Origin: Cherax quadricarinatus
Taxonomy: Eukaryota; Arthropoda; Malacostraca; Decapoda; Parastacidae
Reading direction: 5' to 3'
Length of the DNA: 64,000 nt
Assembly: GCF_038502225.1 (NCBI RefSeq)
Contig: NW_027196398.1
Location: 1-64,000, forward strand
The notes under the pieces are model-generated. The model did no database searches, was not told where the DNA came from, and saw only the letters and a list, made by a program, of their open reading frames with translations. Both the position numbers and the translations under genes were made by a program. Shown piece by piece: positions 14,270-24,228 of this stretch (positions within the stretch are counted from its first letter, which is position 1; each line of letters opens with the position of its first letter).

Positions 14270-14520
14270 CTACTTTACTGTTCTTCGGTGTTACTGTATT
14301 GTTCTTCTGTGTTACAGCACTGTTCTTCTCTGTTACTGCACTGTTCTTCTCTGTTACTGTATTGTTCTTCTCTGTTACTGTACTGTACTTCTGTGTTACT
14401 GCACTGGTCTTGTGTTACAGTACTGATCTTCTGTGTTACAGTACTGGTCTTCTGTGTTACTGTACTGGTCTTCTGTGTTACTGTACTGGTCTTCTGTGTT
14501 ACTGTACTGTGTTGCAACAA
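14270..14520. repeat. Minisatellite, about twelve units near 21-22 bp
   Basis: Units are variants of TTCTTCTGTGTTACTGTACT. Traces of the same GTTACTGT motif continue, increasingly diverged, to about 14,830. Confidence 0.9.
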
Positions 14521-15222
14521 TGTTATTTTGATTTACATCTCTTGTATTATATTCTTTTTTGTGTTGTGCTTTTTTACGTAATATTTGTGTTTTGTGTTAA
14601 TGTACCATTTTGTGTTACTATGCTGTTTTTTATGCCAAGTTAATGTTTTTTTTCTCTCGATTTAATGTTTTATTTGTTACTACAATGTTGTGTGTGGCAC
14701 TATAATGTTTTATGTGTTATTATACTCTTTTATGTGTTACTATACTGTTCAATGTGTTACGGTACTGTTTTTTTGTTACTGTGCTGTTCTTACATGTTAC
14801 TGTATTTGTCTTTTATATTAGTGTAGTTATTGTAGGTTATTGTAGTGTTCATGATTGTAAATTGTCTTTCGACACCGACATATTATGGTAAAGGTCACCT
14901 GTATCATGTTATGTTGGTATGCCCCTTATTACTTTGATAGTAAGGTTCTCACTACATGTTCTAGTGTGGGGTAGCTTCTTACTTAATGGCCTAATCTGTC
15001 TAGGGGTAATACATTATGACTGATCATCTTCAGTGTCTCTGATCCTTTCACGAGCCCTCTTCACATGTGTTCTTTTCCACTGTACTGTTATTGTGTTTTG
15101 CTGTACCGATTTCGTGTATGTCTTTACCGTTCTTGTATGTTGACATGCTGGTTGTATCCTTGTCATAAACTAAAGGTTCTACTCTGCAATATACACCAAA
15201 CAATTTCAAACTTTTCCACACA
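14521..15222. other. No gene recognised; decayed repeat
   Basis: T-rich DNA with scattered TGTGTTACTATACTG remnants of the preceding array. No coding block is seen. Confidence 0.45.
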
Positions 15223-15608
15223 CAAGTGTGAGACAGCGCAGATATGCGCATGAGAATGTGCGCACAAGTGTGAGACAGCGCAGATATGCGCATGAGAATG
15301 TGCACACAAGTATGAGACAGCGCAGATATGCGCATGAGAATGTGCACACAAGTGTGAGACAGCGCAGATATGCGCATGAGAATGTGCACACAAGTGTGAG
15401 ACAGCGCAGATATGCGCATGAGAATGTGCACACAAGTGTGAGACAGTGCAGATATGCGCATGAGAATGTGCACAAAAGTGTGAAACAGCGCAGATATGAG
15501 CTGAGAATGTGCACACATTTGTGAGAGCGCAGATATGCGCATGAGAATGTGCGTGTAAGTGTGAGACAGCGCAGATATGCGCTTGAAAATGTGCACACAA
15601 GTGTGAGT
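15223..15608. repeat. Minisatellite, about nine units of 42 bp
   Basis: Units contain GTGAGACAGCGCAGATATGC, then GCATGAGAATGTGCACACAA. The 42-bp period is a multiple of three, so both strands stay open in several frames; these frames are artefacts. Confidence 0.93.
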
Positions 15609-15741
15609 GATAAGAGGCTCAGAATATTAAACACAGTAAGTATGCTTGGGAATTTGTATTTACATACTTGTTAGACTTGGACGAGAGTATTATGTGTTGT
15701 AATTTGCGTGCCTGCTTGTATGTGTGTGTGTGTGTACTCAC

Positions 15742-17800
15742 CTATTTGTGGTTGAAGGGGCCGAGACTCAGCTCCTGGCCCCGCCTCATCACTGACCGCT
15801 ACTGGGTCCTCCCTCTCCCTGCTCCATGAGCTTCATCATACCCCGTCTTAAAACTATGTATGGTTCCTGCCTCCACTACATCACTTGCCAGACTATTCCA
15901 CTTCCTAACAACTCTATGGTTGAAGAAACACTCCCTAACAACTCTATGGCTGAAGAAACACTTCCTAACATCCCTTTGACTCATCTGAGACTTCAATTTC
16001 CAATTGTGGCCCCTTGTTTCTGTGTCCCATCTCTGGAACATCCTGTCTCTGTCCACCTTATCTATTCCACGCAGTATTTTGTATGTCGTTATCATGTCTT
16101 CCCTGACCCTCCTGTCCTCCAGTGTCGTTAGGCCGATTTCCTTTAACCTTTCTTCGTAGGACATTCCCCTTAGCTCTGGAACGAGCCTTGTTGCAAACTT
16201 TTGCACTTTCTCTAATATCTTGACGTGCTTGACCAGATATGGGTTCCAAACTGGTGCTGCGTACTCCAGTATGAGCCTGACGTAAACAGTGTACAGATTC
16301 TTGAACGATTCTGAGGTATCGGAACGCTATTCTCAGGTTTGCCAGGCAGCCATATGCTGCAGCAGTTATCTGGTTAATGTGTGCTTCCGGAGACGTTCTC
16401 GGCACTATGCTCACCCCTAGACCTTTCTCCTTGAGTGAGATTTGCAGTCTTTGGCCACCTAGCCTATACTCTGTCTGCGGTCTTCTTTGCCCTTCCCCGA
16501 TCTTAATGACTTTGCCAGTTGCTGGACCACGCGTCCAGCCTAAGTCTCTCTGTAGTCCTGTCTGATCCGCATCTGGTTTAATTCTCCTCATTAACTTCAC
16601 ATCATCTGCAAACAGGAACTCTTCTGAGTCTATCCCTTCCATCATGTCATTCACATATACCAAGAATAGCACTCGTCTCAGGACTGACCCCTGTGGTACC
16701 CCGATCGTCACGGGTGCCCACTGTGATACCTCATCACGTACCGTGACTCGCTCTTGTCTCCCTGTCAGGTATTCTTTGATCCATTGCAGTGCCCTTCCTG
16801 TTATATGTGCCTGATCCTCTAGCTTCTGCACTAATCTCTTGTGAGGAACTGTGTCGAAGGCCTTGTTGCAGTCAACCCACCCCTCCCTCTCATGTCTTAC
16901 TTCAGTTGCCTTGTCATAAAACTCCAGTAGGTTTGTGATACAGGATTTACCTCCATGAATCCGTGCCGGTTGTCGTTTATAATCTTGTTCCGTTCCAGGT
17001 GCTCAACCACTCTCTTCCTGACAATCTTCTCCATGACTTTGCATACTATACACTTTAGTGACTCTGGTCTATAGTTTAGTGCCTCGTTTCTGTCTAGTTT
17101 CTTAAAGATGGGGACTACATTTGCCGTCTTCCATATATTAGGTAGTTGCCAAGTTTCAAGGGATGTTTTGATGATTGTGGTTAGTGGCACACACAGTGTC
17201 TCTGCTCCCTCTCTAAAGACTCAGGGAGAGATGTTTTCCGGTCCCACCGCCTTTGAGGTATTAAGTTCACTTAGGAGCTTCTTCACCTCTTCCTCGGTTG
17301 TGTGTATTTCATCCAACACTTGTTGGTTTATCCCTTGTTGTTGTACTCCTCTGTTTTGTCTTCCCAGTGTTCCTTCTGCCTCCTCTGTAAACACTTCCTT
17401 TAATCTCGTGTTAAGCTCTTCACATACTTCATGATCGTTTCTTGTGAGCTTCCCACCTTCTTTCCTCAGCCTGATTACCTGGTCCTTGACTGTCGTCTTC
17501 CTCCTGATGTGGCTATAAAGCAGTTTCGGGTCAGACTTTTAACTTTCGATGCTATGTCGTTTTCATATTGCCGCTGGGCCTCCCTCCTTATCTATGTGTA
17601 CTCGTTTCTGGCTCGTCGACTAATCTCTTTGTTTTCCGGGGTCATTTGCCTTCTGTACTTTTTCCATTATCTAGCGCTATTAGTTTTTTCCTCCCTACAC
17701 CTGCTGGTGAACCAAGGGCTAGAGCTCATTCTGGTCTTCCCATTATTTCTGGTACCCTTGAGAACAAACCTTTCCTCTGCCTCCTTGCATTTTGTTGTTA
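15742..17800 (-). pseudogene. Non-LTR retrotransposon reverse transcriptase relic, copy 1
   Basis: On the minus strand the pieces run, from 17,800 down, through a pre-RT linker, a TANVVPIFKK plus LNYRPESLK block (RT fingers) and a GVPQGSVL block followed by FADDV, the palm active site. After this come the thumb and the C-terminal segment TYKILRGIDK, QRWDTETRGH and FSHRVVRKWNSL. The protein would copy the element RNA at a nicked target. Frame changes and stops break it, for example between 16,831 and 16,897. The 3' end carries AGGTGAGTACACAC, running into a CA-type run at about 15,722-15,735. The family fits the CR1/Jockey group; I cannot assign the clade further. Confidence 0.8.
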
Positions 17801-17827
17801 CGTAGTCCATCATTTCGTGTACTGACT

Positions 17828-17828
17828 T

Positions 17829-17894
<66 letters not shown>

Positions 17895-17900
17895 TGTGCG
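17828..17900. repeat. (GT)n microsatellite at a LINE 3' end
   Basis: About 70 bp of GT. It sits between copy 1 and the 3' end of copy 2 of the same LINE family. Confidence 0.95.
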
Positions 17901-19035
17901 TGTACTCACCTATTTGAGGTTGCAGGGGTCGATTCCAAGCTCCTGGCCCCACCTCTTCACTGGTCGCTACTAGGTCACTCTCCCTGAACCGTGAGCTTTA
18001 TCATACCTCTGCTTAAAGCTATGTATGGATCCTGCCTCCACTACATCGCTTCCTAAACTATTCCGCTTCCTCACTACTCTGTGGCTGAAGAAATACTTCC
18101 TAACATCCCTGTGATTCATCTGTGTCTTCAACTTCCAACTGTGTCCCCTTGTTGCTGTGTCCCATCTCTGGAACATCCTGTCTTTGTCCACCTTGTCAAT
18201 TCCTCTCAGTATTTTGTATGTCGTTATCATGTCCCCCCTATCTCTCATGTCCTCTAGTGTCGTCATTTCGATTTCCCTTAACCTCTCCTCGTAGGGCATA
18301 CCTCTTAGCTCTGGGACTAGTCATGTTGCAAACCTGTACACTTTCTCTAGTTTCTTTACGTGCTTGGCTAGATGTGGGTTCCAAACTGGTGCCGCATACT
18401 CCAATATGGGCCTAACGTACACGGTGTACAGGGTCCTGAACGATTCCTTATTAAGATGTCGGAATGCTGTTCTGAGGTTTGCTAGGCGCCCATATGCTGC
18501 AGAAGTTATTTGGTTGATGTGCGCTTCATGAGATGTGCCTGGTGTTATACTCACCCCAAGATCTTTTTCCTTGAGTGAGGTTTGTAGTCTCTGGCCCCCT
18601 CGACTGTACTCCGTCTGCGGTGTTGTTTGCCCTTCTTCAGTCTTCGTGACTTTGCACTTGGTGGGGTTGAACTCCAGAAGCCAATTGCTGGACCAGGTCT
18701 GCAACCTGTCCAGATCCCTTCGTAGTTCTGCCTGGTCTTCGATCGAATGAATTCTTCGTCATCTGCAAACAGGGACACTTCGGAGTCTATTCCTTCCGTC
18801 ATGTCATTCACAATTACCAGAAACAACACTGGTCCTAGGACTGACCCCTGTGGGACCCCGCTGGTCACAGGTACCCACTCTGACACCTCGCCACGTACCA
18901 TGACTCGCTGCTGTCTTCCTGACAAGTATTCCCTGATCCATTGTAGTGCCTTCCCTGTTATCCCTGCTTGGTCCTCCAGTTTTTGAACTAATCTCTTGTG
19001 TGGAACTGTGTCAAACGCCTTCTTGCAGTCCAAGA
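17901..19035 (-). pseudogene. Non-LTR retrotransposon reverse transcriptase relic, copy 2
   Basis: This is a second minus-strand copy of the family at 15,742. It keeps MDCKKAFDTVPHKRL, the GVPQGSVLGPVLF motif and SLFADDEEF, then ILEYAAPVWNPHLAKHVKKL and the terminal FSHRVVRKRNSLGS segment. A short internal deletion and frame change follow the FADD motif near 18,750. It is truncated at its 5' end by the GT run at 19,037. The 3' end again runs into a GT/CA run at 17,828-17,900. Confidence 0.8.
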
Positions 19036-19036
19036 A

Positions 19037-19037
19037 A

Positions 19038-19122
<85 letters not shown>

Positions 19123-19132
19123 CGTGCGTGTG
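19037..19132. repeat. (GT)n microsatellite
   Basis: About 90 bp of GT interrupts the LINE copy at 17,901-19,035 on its 5' side. Confidence 0.95.
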
Positions 19133-19544
19133 TACTTACCTATATTTTCTAGTAGTTTTCAACACTTCAGTAATTTGATTTCAGTTTTTGGAATTTTTCG
19201 CTGTAACATTGATCTTACTGATCTTCTCCCATTGTTTTACATTCAATCTTTCATCACCAACAATCCTTTTTTTACGGCGCCATGGGAAGGTTCCCCAGTA
19301 CCGGCTGTATAATTACTTCTTTAACTTGCAACTACACTACACTAAACACTGTGTTCTTTTGTTCTACTCAAAGCGCATTGATATTATCTTGAAGTATTTT
19401 TAGGAATGTGTAAATATACTTAACGGCTCTCACGCATTTTCAGCATTCTTTCCGCTCGAAGGCCAGACGGAAAATCACTAAATATTTGGAGTTCACACAC
19501 AAGCACACATGTAACCTTCTTAACATAAGAGCCGGGAATGCAAT
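19133..19544. other. No feature recognised
   Basis: AT-rich DNA without coding or repeat signals that I can assign. Confidence 0.45.
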
Positions 19545-19800
19545 GACCACACAGAGATGTAGTGATCTCTGTTATCCTTAGTAACAAAATATACATGAAG
19601 ATCACATTCTTATACATAGTTACACCAGAGATACAAATATCACACTTATTCACAGTAGCACCAGAGATACAAAGATTACGTTGTTTTACACACTAATACC
19701 AGAGATACAGCGATCACATTGCTGTACATTGTAACACTAGAGATACAGGGATCAAGCTGAGATACATAGTAACACCAGAGATACAATGATCATCCTGTTA
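19545..19800. repeat. Degenerate minisatellite, about 37-bp units
   Basis: Recurring AACACCAGAGATACAA with ATCACATT and TACATAGTA spacers. Related pieces recur at 20,330-20,460. Confidence 0.7.
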
Positions 19801-19860
19801 TAAATAGCAAAATCCCCCCAAAAATAAACAAATGTGACACATAAATAAAAGGATCAGATG

Positions 19861-20145
19861 AAAAACAGATGGTCTGGCTGGCTGGGAGGTTCTTTTCTTC
19901 CGGCTGGACCAGGTTTACAGGATACAATGATCACATGTAATAACATGGGAGGATACACAGATTTCTTTGTATCCTCCCCTGTTATTATATCTACCTGTAT
20001 ATTGATATTATATATGGGCAGTGCTGCATGGAGTTACCCTCACAACACACACTCAACACTCATTAACACTGCTATAATGTGTTCTTCACTAACATAAACA
20101 CTCAACACTCATTAACATTGTTATGTGTTCTTCAGTAACATACAC
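19861..20145. repeat. Diverged dispersed repeat with internal dyad, copy 1
   Basis: TTCTTTTCTTCCGGCTGGAC is followed by AACATGGGAGGATACACAGA, a short spacer, and ATCCTCCCCTGTTATTA, giving a hairpin. The layout is repeated at 20,530-20,720, and a similar dyad occurs near 12,680-12,730. Confidence 0.5.
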
Positions 20146-20329
20146 TCATATTACCTCTGTTCACACCATGTAATTGTTTTTCTAACTGACTTCCTGTGAC
20201 ATTCAGATTCATTATTTACTTTTCTCTTAACAAAACAAATAAGGTACAAATATACATCATTTATTTCACTGAGATTCTTATACATCGTGAAGTAACTTTG
20301 TTGTAAGAACATTTCGCTCACTATAATAT

Positions 20330-20460
20330 GCATAATAACACTAGAGATACACTGTTATACATAGTAACATCATATATACATACAGCAAACTGTCATACAT
20401 AGTAATACCATATATACATACACCAAACTGTTATACATGTTAACACAGAAGATACAGAAA
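20330..20460. repeat. Degenerate repeat related to 19,545-19,800
   Basis: AACACTAGAGATACA and TATACATAGTAACATCATATA recur two or three times. Between this and 20,530 there is only AT-rich DNA. Confidence 0.55.
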
Positions 20461-20529
20461 GATGCATAAAATTAATTTTAACATTAAAAACTATGGCACA
20501 TAAATATAAGAAAATAATTTAAAATAACT

Positions 20530-20720
20530 GACCTCACCATGGTGGTGTAACCGGACGGGAAGTTCTTCTCCTCTGGCTGGACTACGGTACGAGTCTACCC
20601 GGGTGGATGCATTTACTCAGCACAGATTTCTGTGTGTCCCTCTCTGTAATTACATCCGTCTGTATATAATGGTATTAAAACATTTGTTCTAATATCATAT
20701 ATGGGTAATGCTCCATGGTG
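20530..20720. repeat. Diverged dispersed repeat with internal dyad, copy 2
   Basis: AGTTCTTCTCCTCTGGCTGG is followed by GGATGCATTTACTCAGCACA and then TGTAATTACATCC. It ends with a TATATGGGTAATGCTCCATG segment that parallels TATATGGGCAGTGCTGCATG near 20,012. Confidence 0.5.
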
Positions 20721-20869
20721 AGGCTACATTTGAAGAGTTAAGTTCCTCTTTGAGGAAATGCTGTGTTTGGGGTTCACAGCTCTCAACGTCCCCCTCAAGT
20801 GTACTATAACAGCTTCTTTTTCGTCTGATACGAAGCTGTTTTGTTGCCGAGTGAATGTGTGAGTGTACA

Positions 20870-21056
20870 GCAAATTATTGCACATTGTTAAAAAGTGTTT
20901 AGTGGGTGTGTGAGTGTTGAGCCGATTATTACACATTGTGAAAGTGTGTTGAGCGTGTTTGATAATGCCGAGTACATTATCACACATTGTTAAAGAATAC
21001 TGAGTGGGAATGAGAGTGTAGAACACATTAACACACACTGCTACAGAGTGCAGTGA
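20870..21056. repeat. Degenerate minisatellite, about four units
   Basis: The motif ATTRYACACATTGTTAAAG with GTGTGAGTGT-type spacers recurs at about 50-bp spacing and resembles the array at 2,945-3,465. Confidence 0.6.
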
Positions 21057-21402
21057 TGGACCAAGTCACTGAACAAAGATCAACATAGATCAAAACGTTG
21101 TACCATGAAAAGACTGTCCTGCAAACAATGTCTTTTCTTCACCTTTTTAAATAGCACAAATCATCACCTATTTTTTAAAACATTAATACTTTGTAATTTA
21201 ATATAGCAAAGGAAGTTTTTTGTGTAATTATTGTAATTTCTAGTCGCACAATGGAGTATAAAATGACATTATAAACACTTTTCTGGAATCTTTGACTTGT
21301 TAAGATTCAAGAAGTTGAATGTTTGCTGACACATGTAAATACACTTGAATAAGTACACATAAATAACAACATTCATGAACATTAAGCGTAACATGTGAAT
21401 GT
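21057..21402. other. No feature recognised
   Basis: AT-rich DNA between degenerate repeats; no coding signal. Confidence 0.45.
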
Positions 21403-21442
21403 TCCACTACAAGATCAGTTATTTCTAACTGATCTTGTAGTT
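21403..21442. other. Perfect inverted repeat (hairpin)
   Basis: CTACAAGATCAGTTA is followed after a 4-nt spacer by TAACTGATCTTGTAG, a 15-bp perfect stem. No terminator or RNA gene assignment is made. Confidence 0.6.
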
Positions 21443-21694
21443 CAATGTTCTCAGGTGATACAGAGAAATGTTTGTTGAACGACTGAACAATGTTTACTGC
21501 CAACAACACATCAGGTACCAGTAATATTACCTAAAGTACCAAATGTTAATATCTGACGAAATACGCTGTGTGATGTACAATTTATAATGAAGAAAATAAA
21601 CTTTATCAATTTATAACTTCATCAGTCTCAGAACTGTTATAATGTGTTCTTAACATTATAACAATGTTGAAATTGATCACACACACTCAGCAAT

Positions 21695-21790
21695 CATTAA
21701 CACTGTTATAAAGCGTTCTTCACTCACATACACACTCAGCAAACATTAACACTGTTAGTAGTGAGTGAAGAACACTTTATAACAGTAGTA
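21695..21790. repeat. Inverted repeat with 25-bp arms
   Basis: CTGTTATAAAGCGTTCTTCA with CTCAC pairs, one mismatch aside, with GTGAGTGAAGAACACTTTAT plus AACAG. The arms are related to the unit of the 2,945-3,465 array. Confidence 0.65.
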
Positions 21791-21935
21791 GTGATGATTT
21801 CTACAGAGTGGCTCATTCTACAGAGCGGTCCATTTCCTGAGCGGTCCCTTCTACAGAGCGGTCCCTCCTGAAAAGGCCTTCTACAGAGTGGCTCATTCTA
21901 CAGAGTGGCTCCTTTTCACACCTATATGCTAATGA
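21790..21935. repeat. Short tandem repeats of CTACAGAGYGG
   Basis: Six or so spaced copies of TTCTACAGAGCGGTCC or TTCTACAGAGTGGCTC. Confidence 0.75.
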
Positions 21936-21939
21936 CCAT

Positions 21940-22135
21940 GACCCCACCCACGACCCCACCCACGACCCCACCCACGACCCTCCACCCACGACCCCACCCA
22001 CGACCCTCCACCCACGACCCTCTACCCACGACCCTCCACCCACGACCCCACCCACGACCCCACCCACGACCCTCCACCCACGACCCCACCCACGACCCTC
22101 CACCCACGACCCCACCCGCGATCCCCACCCGCGAC
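21940..22135. repeat. GC-rich minisatellite CCCACGACC
   Basis: Units of CCCACGACCCCA and CCCACGACCCTCCA are repeated about eighteen times. From 22,136 to 22,285 this gives way to a non-periodic, very GC-rich block (CGCGCC, GCCCGC). Pro-rich and Gly-rich open frames here are composition artefacts. Confidence 0.9.
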
Positions 22136-22299
22136 CCCCACCCACCCCCGCCCTCGCGCCGACCCCCGTGCCCGCCGCGCCCTCGCGCCAGCCCGCGCCC
22201 CTAGAGAACGCGCCCTCGTGCCCGCCCGCGCCTTCTGCTGCGCCTTCTGCAGTGTCGTCCGGATCGCCCCCGCGCCCCGAATTTTTTTCGGATTTTTTT

Positions 22300-22640
22300 T
22301 TCGATTTTTTTTTTGAATTTCATTTCCTTGTGGTCTCCTCGGATCAAATTTTTGAGGTTCCCCCTCCCATTTCTGCCCCCATCCCAATTTTTTTTTAATT
22401 TCATTTTCTTGTGCTCTCCTCGGATCAAATTTTTGAGGTTCCCTCTCCCATTTCTACCACCATCCCAATTTTTTTTTAATTTCATTTTCTTGTGCTCTCC
22501 TCGGATCAAATTTTTGAGGTTCCCCCTCCCACTTCTGCCCCCATCCCAATTTTTTTTTTTATTTAATTTTCTTGTGCTCTCCTCGGATCAAATTTTTGAG
22601 GTTCCCCCTCCCACTTCTACCCCCATCCCAATTTTTTTTT
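22300..22640. repeat. Tandem array of a provirus-terminus-like unit, four copies near 80 bp
   Basis: Four units (near 22,336, 22,415, 22,498 and 22,579) each hold TCCTCGGATCAAATTTTTGA, a C-rich block and a poly-T run. Inside the left terminal repeat the string TCCTCGGATCAAGTTTTTGG occurs at 22,756-22,775, so the array looks derived from, or ancestral to, the end of the element. No matching array lies beyond the right terminal repeat. Confidence 0.8.
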
Positions 22641-22855
22641 CTCGATAATACAAAGACTCTACTTCCTTGGATCACGTTTTTGGATTCCCCCCACCCGTAT
22701 GGGGTTTCGAAATTCTTATGATATCCTTGGATCAAGGTTTTCTCCTCCATCTCCTCGGATCAAGTTTTTGGATTCCCCCCTCTCAGGGTAAGCATTCAAA
22801 TGAACTCCTCCTATGGGGCATGGTACTTTCTCTTACTACAGGTCTAAACATGTGT

Positions 22856-23025
22856 GACGTCACCCCACCAGTGTTTACTCGGCGGTCAGTGACGTCACGT
22901 GATGACCTCACACATACAGGCTGAATCTTGTCGACTTCCCCCCTGTGTCAGTGACGTCACGTGATGACCCCGCACACAGGCTGAATCTTGTCGACTTCCC
23001 CCCAGTGTCAGTGACGTCACGTGAT
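22856..23025. promoter_or_regulatory. Cluster of TGACGTCA (CRE-like) sites, left repeat
   Basis: Four TGACGTCA palindromes lie near 22,857, 22,890, 22,950 and 23,010. In the last three TGACGTCA overlaps CACGTG within TGACGTCACGTGATGA, joining an ATF/CREB-type and an E-box-type palindrome. The three joined copies sit in exact 60-bp tandem units. Protein binding is inferred from consensus only. Confidence 0.6.
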
Positions 23026-23171
23026 GACCCCGCACACAGGCTGAATCTTGTCGACTTCCCCCTACACATTTCATGTACAACATAGGGAAAACATTTTCAC
23101 TCTTAACCCAGGATAACCCAAATGATTTCACATTTCAGGATAACACTAATACACAATATTTTCATTATTTA

Positions 23172-23177
23172 TTTATT
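23172..23177 (-). terminator. Poly(A) signal AATAAA, leftward transcripts
   Basis: On the minus strand TGTATAATAAATAAATAATG starts 71 bases past the stop codon of the 190-aa gene. It is part of the terminal repeat; the same sequence follows the polymerase gene at 35,106. Confidence 0.75.
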
Positions 23178-23252
23178 ATACAACCATTACATTTCTGGTA
23201 ATACAAAAAAAATACAAATTCATTGAAAAAAGCTACAATTCATTGACTAAAA

Positions 23253-23825
23253 TCAACGTAGAGTAATTTTTCTTCTCTTGAAGAAATTCTGTCCATTTTG
23301 TTCTGGATCATCTTCTTCCTCATCATCTGATATATAATAAACTTCTGGGGAGGATGATGGTGGGGAAGCCGGTGGATAATTTATGGGGGAAGATGGGGAA
23401 TCCTCATCAATACATGAACTAGGTTGGGAATTTGTCATGAAATATTCCATCTCCCTCCATACACATTTATCACAATAACAACTACTGGCACATTCTCCTC
23501 TCATATTAATCTCTTCATTCATATTATTATTAGTGCTACACGTAGCGGCACCCACATGAGACTGGGGTGAAGGTGCGATCTCGGCGTGGGTAGGAGTTAC
23601 AATATCCTGGATAAAAGCGTTAACATCAACCCCGTGAGTAGGAGGCACATTCTCAACATTCACATGAGGTCGGGGAGAAGACGCGATGGTAGGAGGGGCA
23701 GCAGCAGCATCTCCATACGGATGGGTAGGAGGCGGGGTAGATCTCGCTCCTAACAAACCCATCAACTCGCAAAACATTTGCTCCTCTCGGATTTGATTTG
23801 CGCGAATAAGTTCCAACATCCGCAT
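23253..23825 (-). CDS. Unrecognised 190-aa acidic/proline-rich protein of the provirus
   Basis: I do not recognise this protein. From the ATG at 23,825 it starts MRMLELIRANQI, with a short amphipathic helix-like segment, then long Pro/Thr/Ser/Ala-rich low-complexity stretches. A Cys cluster follows (CASSCYCDKC), then Ser/Pro-rich sequence and a tail with VYYISDDEEEDD, which looks like a SUMO-interaction motif, followed by FFKRRKITLR, a possible nuclear localisation signal. An acceptor-like TTTCTTTGCCAG lies directly upstream and a donor GTAAGT at 24,019, so a leader exon and 183-bp intron are likely. The frame has no ATG upstream of the acceptor, so I place the start in exon 2. It sits alone with its own TATA box between the protease and the left terminus. 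A regulatory or host-interaction role is a guess from composition. Confidence 0.7.
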   Translation of the reverse strand: MRMLELIRANQIREEQMFCELMGLLGARSTPPPTHPYGDAAAAPPTIASSPRPHVNVENVPPTHGVDVNAFIQDIVTPTHAEIAPSPQSHVGAATCSTNNNMNEEINMRGECASSCYCDKCVWREMEYFMTNSQPSSCIDEDSPSSPINYPPASPPSSSPEVYYISDDEEEDDPEQNGQNFFKRRKITLR

Positions 23826-23836
23826 TATATTCACAT

Positions 23837-24019
23837 CTGGCAAAGAAAAAAAAAATTCCCGATTAGAAGAATAAGGTGTACCTTTAATTGCAATAAAGTA
23901 TAAAAGTTTTTTTTACTGGTTAATACATACACTTCTAAAAATCACTTATGTGTAAAAGAAAAAAGATTTTTTCACTATTACAACAAGATTCACTTGGTTA
24001 ATGAACAAAAATCACTTAC
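23837..24019 (-). other. Predicted 5' UTR intron of the 190-aa gene
   Basis: Minus-strand donor GGTAAGTGAT (GT at 24,019-24,018) and acceptor TTTCTTTGCCAG (AG at 23,838-23,837) preceded by a poly-T tract. Reading upstream across the junction meets a stop with no ATG in the needed frame, which suggests a non-coding first exon. No transcript evidence. Confidence 0.55.
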
Positions 24020-24180
24020 CATTTACCGCAGGAGGATGAAGTTGATTAATCCAACATACACAGGGATACTGTCTTCACTCCTCCTCGCAGACACCTCCAA
24101 CGGGATACTGAATTGGATTCATCCTTGACCCTACTTGTTCTTGAACTACAGTAGATCCAAACAGTGACCCAGCACGGGCA

Positions 24181-24186
24181 TTTATA
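24181..24186 (-). promoter_or_regulatory. TATA box for the 190-aa gene
   Basis: Minus-strand GATATAAATGCC lies 43 bp beyond the protease stop codon. Transcription would start near 24,155, giving a leader exon of about 135 nt before the predicted donor at 24,019. Confidence 0.6.
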
Positions 24187-24228
24187 TCAGTGTTGTGACC
24201 TTGGCTCCGCTTCTAAACGCCTCAGGCT

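Larger units (their letters stand above)
22641..23182. repeat. Left terminal inverted repeat
   Basis: Matches the right repeat in inverse orientation. In order from the outside: copies of the GGATCAAGTTTTTGGATTCC unit, CAGGGTAAGCAT, CTTACTACAGGTCTAAACA, GTTTACTCGGCGGTCAGTGA, three 60-bp units containing TGACGTCACGTGATGA and GAATCTTGTCGAC, then the poly(A) region with CCTATGTTGTAC, AACACTAATACACAATAT and TTATTTATTATACA. It ends just downstream of the leftmost gene. A CTTCTATGG-type 30-bp insertion near 22,800 is absent from the right copy. Confidence 0.9.

Noticed and set aside
15048..15634. Overlapping frames of 140-180 codons with His/Ser/Leu repeats
   Set aside because: They follow the 42-bp minisatellite, whose period is a multiple of three.
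21813..22387. Gly/Arg- and Pro-rich open frames of about 100-120 codons
   Set aside because: Composition effect of the CCCACGACC array and the GC-rich block.
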